Source: Vulcanimicrobiota bacterium
GTDB lineage: Bacteria; Vulcanimicrobiota; Xenobia; Xenobiales; JADMJV01
Reading direction: 5' to 3'
NCBI GenBank assembly: GCA_023447635.1
Contig: JAEXNA010000114.1
Location: 1 to 10,051, forward strand
DNA length: 10,051 bases
Shown here: in pieces, positions 7,221 through 10,051 of the stretch
Layout of the letters: each line of letters starts with the position of its first letter
How positions within the stretch are numbered: position 1 is the stretch's first letter
The notes under the pieces: model-generated
The model's database searches: none
Seen by the model: only the letters and a program-made list of their open reading frames with translations
What the model was told of the DNA's origin: nothing
Program-made: the position numbers and the translations under genes

Positions 7221-10050
7221 AACCCTTGACCCAACGCTTACTAGAACCCGAGGCATCCACCGTCACCCTGAAGGGAAGCAGTGGGATATAGTCGTCCAAT
7301 TCGATAGCGAAGCGACGTGCTTTCCGAGGACTGCCCAGTTTCAGGACAACCTCTTCCTCGGTGATATAATCGAAATGATAGATGTGCTGGAACACGGCCC
7401 GCACGGCCTCCGGCAGATTCTGCTCCCACGAGACACTGGCCTGAAGCGCCCCGCTCGGTTCCTTCACACGACTCTCATCGATCGGGAAAAACTCTGCCGG
7501 CCGACACACCGCCACATCCTTCAACCCATCCGGATGCAACAGCTCGATGGCTACTTTGCCCTCGTTCTGGCTGCTGATAGAAAAGTAGACTTCCGTCGCC
7601 TTATCCTCTTCCAAGAGCAGCTGCTGGTTGTGCAGCTCGGCGTCCGGAGCGTCCTTGATGATCACCTGGCCCAGCCCGTCCACTACCCGCAGCGCCACGC
7701 TAACCTTCTCGCCCGAGGCAAAGTCCAAGAACCCCACCTCGGTATCCGCCTTGACCAGCTTGACCTTCAGCCGAGAGCAGCCCATCACGCGAGACAGAAC
7801 CCGAGCCTCGAGCTTGTACTTCACCAGATTCAGATTGGTATGAGCGCGGTAGGAAAGCCGAAGCACCGGAATCACACGCTCTTGCAGACTGTTGCCGCCG
7901 TGAGCAAACGTCGCCGCGCTCTGCCCCGTCGAAGCGAACACCCGAGAGTCGTTCCGGAACATCAGATAGCCCTGGGCGCCCTGATAACCCAGCGACTCCA
8001 AAGCCACCGACGTCTCCCCTTCTTTGCTCACCAGCTGCTCTTTGAAGACAAAGCGCCGGTTCGTCCCAGAGCCCTCACCAGGAACAGTAGCAACGCTGTC
8101 GTCCAAAAGCATGAAGCCGTGGTCCGAGGTGATGACAAACTCGCTCACCCCCGCCCCCTTCAGGTGAAACACCGCCGACCGCAGAAGCCCCAGCCACTGC
8201 TCCAGACCCATCAGCCCGACATCGGCCTCACCCGCCTCGTCGATCTCCCGGCTGTGAACCACGACCAGCGTGGCCTCCTTCACCTTCTTCTTCAGCGTGC
8301 CAGGCACCTCATTGACCAGGTCCTGTAGAGCGTAATCCAGGGGCTTCCGCTGCTCCTTCAGACTCCGCTCCCCCATCGCACGCAGCCTGGTGGTCAGGTT
8401 CGAGACCGTGTACTCCCCCGACCGGAACCCCTCGAACGGCTTGTTCAAGGTCAACTTCCCGTCCCGACACACCGGCGCCAGACAGTTCATCCCCACCGAA
8501 GTTACGGTAGGAAGCTCTGCCAGCCGGGCCTTCAGCTGCAGCTGCGCCCCCTGCTCTTCCAGGCTGCGGGCAAGCTCGGCCGCCATTTCGTAACGCAACG
8601 CGTCAACCAGAAAATACGCCACCTTACCAGCAGAGCGCTGCGTCGAAGGCTGCACCTCTTGCTCGTACAGGTAGCGCTGCTGCAACGCCTCGTCGGGCAA
8701 GAACCCCTCGCGCTCGCAAAGCGCCGCAAAGTCCGCCCCCAGCAGATCCACCCACTCGCGGTACCGCCTCCGCAACCGTCCCAGAGCGTCGTGAAGCACC
8801 GCGAAATGCGGCAGCTGAGCGTTCAGCAAACGCAACCGCTGCTGCTCGAACTCGCGATGGGCCCGGTCCACCAACTGGCCCCCCTCCGTCCCCGTGTACC
8901 GCGCCACCGCCTCGGCCAGGTCCTGACACTTCTGCAGTGGACGAGGATGGCTGGCCAACGCCTGCCCCAGCCTGGCCGCGCCCTCGATCAGCATCCACTC
9001 CTGACGCCGGGTCAGGTCGTTCTGCACCCACACCGACGGACTGCTCAAACGCTCCGTAGCCCAGCGCAGCGCCTGATTCCACTGCTCCTCGGCCAGGCGC
9101 TCCACCGCCGCCTCCATCAAACGCGAATCTTCCCGGCTGAAGGTGTCGACCTTCCCCAGATCCTGAGGCGAACCCGCCTCCAGCTCATCACCCAGCAGCC
9201 ACTCCAGAGAGTTCGCCTGCGAGGTGTACATGGCCGGGTTTAGCTCTCGCAGACGCCCCAGCAGCTTGACGGAGGCCTTTCTTAGGGGAGGGGACAGCGA
9301 TTGGAGGGGAACCAGATGCGGATGGGAGACAGCGCGGCTAAGGTCGTGCACGTACTCGACGCACAGCAGCCAGCCGAGGAACGCCTCCCCGACCTCCCAC
9401 CAGTTCTCGGAGGGCTCCCCTCCTGAGTGGAACCGCTCGAAATCTTCCGAGAATCCCGTGTGTCTGTTCAGGTAGCTGCGCAGGGTGCGAAGGTTGATCC
9501 CCTTCGGGTCCTTGTTGATATGACCCTTAAGGTCGCTGTGCTGCCCGATCAACCCCTCAAGCACCCACTCGGGGCGGAGATGTTGCAGGTAAGCCGCGAA
9601 CTCGTCGTCCGGCCCTTGCAGCGACTCCAACCAGGAAGCCGCCCGCTCGAAATCCAGCTCCCGCTCGGCCAACAGCTCTTCCGTCTGCTCCGGAGAAGCT
9701 TGGCCCGCCGCCACCTCGCGCACCAGCGTTTCCAGCGCCCGCTCGAAGCGAGTCCCCGCCTTATACGCCTCCAGAAGCGGAGTCGTACGGATCGTGGTAT
9801 CCGTATGACCAGGTACGTGAACCAACAGCGGCTCGGGGTCCAATCCATCGCCGTGCGCCTCCAGAGCGAGCAGCGTCTCCAGGAAGCTGCCCCGATGCGC
9901 CACCACAGGGAACTTGAAACTATCAGACCCGCTCAGCGAATCCACCCAGTGAGAGTAGTGCCCCTCACGGTCCAGCCAGACCACCAGCCCCCGCTCCCGA
10001 ACCTTCGCCCAAACCTCACGCTCTAACGCCTCGGCAAGTAAAGAACCCAT
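7219..10050 (-). CDS. pglZ: PglZ, BREX alkaline-phosphatase superfamily protein
   Basis: A 943-residue core BREX protein. The N-terminus carries VVWLDREGHY (23-32) and GSFLETLLALE (54-64), then a long helical region. The phosphatase-fold domain covers about 475-735: VDALRYE (482-488) with Asp483, LPTVTSVGM (513-521) with candidate nucleophile Thr residues, HSREIDEAGE (599-608), TSDHGF (641-646) with Asp643 and His644, and HGGNSLQE (717-724) with His717. These are the expected metal-binding positions, so the site looks whole. Residues about 740-860 are beta-rich, and 880-943 look like a winged helix. PglZ is required for BREX phage exclusion; its true substrate is not settled. The first residue lies one base from the window edge, so an upstream start cannot be excluded, though the N-terminus looks natural. 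I favour a type 6 PglZ over type 2 from its N-terminal motif, from memory. Confidence 0.9.
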   Translation of the reverse strand: MGSLLAEALEREVWAKVRERGLVVWLDREGHYSHWVDSLSGSDSFKFPVVAHRGSFLETLLALEAHGDGLDPEPLLVHVPGHTDTTIRTTPLLEAYKAGTRFERALETLVREVAAGQASPEQTEELLAERELDFERAASWLESLQGPDDEFAAYLQHLRPEWVLEGLIGQHSDLKGHINKDPKGINLRTLRSYLNRHTGFSEDFERFHSGGEPSENWWEVGEAFLGWLLCVEYVHDLSRAVSHPHLVPLQSLSPPLRKASVKLLGRLRELNPAMYTSQANSLEWLLGDELEAGSPQDLGKVDTFSREDSRLMEAAVERLAEEQWNQALRWATERLSSPSVWVQNDLTRRQEWMLIEGAARLGQALASHPRPLQKCQDLAEAVARYTGTEGGQLVDRAHREFEQQRLRLLNAQLPHFAVLHDALGRLRRRYREWVDLLGADFAALCEREGFLPDEALQQRYLYEQEVQPSTQRSAGKVAYFLVDALRYEMAAELARSLEEQGAQLQLKARLAELPTVTSVGMNCLAPVCRDGKLTLNKPFEGFRSGEYTVSNLTTRLRAMGERSLKEQRKPLDYALQDLVNEVPGTLKKKVKEATLVVVHSREIDEAGEADVGLMGLEQWLGLLRSAVFHLKGAGVSEFVITSDHGFMLLDDSVATVPGEGSGTNRRFVFKEQLVSKEGETSVALESLGYQGAQGYLMFRNDSRVFASTGQSAATFAHGGNSLQERVIPVLRLSYRAHTNLNLVKYKLEARVLSRVMGCSRLKVKLVKADTEVGFLDFASGEKVSVALRVVDGLGQVIIKDAPDAELHNQQLLLEEDKATEVYFSISSQNEGKVAIELLHPDGLKDVAVCRPAEFFPIDESRVKEPSGALQASVSWEQNLPEAVRAVFQHIYHFDYITEEEVVLKLGSPRKARRFAIELDDYIPLLPFRVTVDASGSSKRWVKG

Positions 10051-10051
10051 G

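Noticed and set aside
7375..8328. Plus-strand open frame of 317 codons opposite pglZ
   Set aside because: It overlaps the conserved phosphatase region of pglZ and has a shadow-like Arg/Leu/Gln/His composition.
1..10051. CRISPR arrays, transfer RNA genes and insertion sequence ends
   Set aside because: I found no regularly spaced repeat, cloverleaf or transposase. A GGTTTCAAG string at 62-70 recalls a transfer RNA T-arm but has no matching stems.

Overview
The window is bacterial DNA of high G+C (sampled 60-base lines reach 68-70% in the outer genes) with good Shine-Dalgarno (SD) sites and long, tightly packed genes. No gene identifies a lineage and I do not name one. It reads as part of a phage-defence island. 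It holds six protein genes, no RNA gene, no insertion sequence and no CRISPR array.

Right part (minus strand, 10050 down to 3770): three tightly coupled genes form the distal end of a BREX phage-exclusion operon, in the order pglZ (alkaline-phosphatase superfamily), brxD (P-loop ATPase), brxHI (Lhr-like superfamily 2 helicase). This order is known for the ends of BREX types 2 and 6. The PglZ N-terminus resembles, as I recall it, the type 6 form, so type 6 is favoured. The genes that would decide (brxE/brxA/brxB/brxC/pglX or pglW/pglX/pglY) lie beyond the right edge. pglZ to brxD is joined by a stop codon lying inside the SD site of brxD, and brxD to brxHI by a directly abutting TAG-ATG.

Left part (plus strand, 195 to 1724): one gene encodes what looks like a three-domain fusion: an N-terminal DUF6884/YaaA-like domain, a GIY-YIG nuclease-like domain with an altered second motif, and a C-terminal DUF7662-like domain. 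It has a strong SD site. A 17-base inverted repeat lies upstream, as an operator might.

Middle (plus strand, 1819 to 3755): two genes start with almost the same zinc ribbon (17 of 24 residues identical) but continue into unrelated membrane-associated bodies. One is a single-pass protein with a beta-rich segment, a charged helix and an orphan C-terminus. The other is a short DUF6232-like protein with a membrane hairpin. Sampled G+C here is 45-53%, clearly below both flanks, which suggests separately acquired cargo. The second gene converges on brxHI across only 14 bases with no visible terminator.

Taken together, PglZ, BrxD and BrxHI would work with off-window BREX proteins in phage exclusion. 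The fusion protein and the zinc-ribbon pair are candidate accessory or independent defence genes. Their link to BREX rests on position only.
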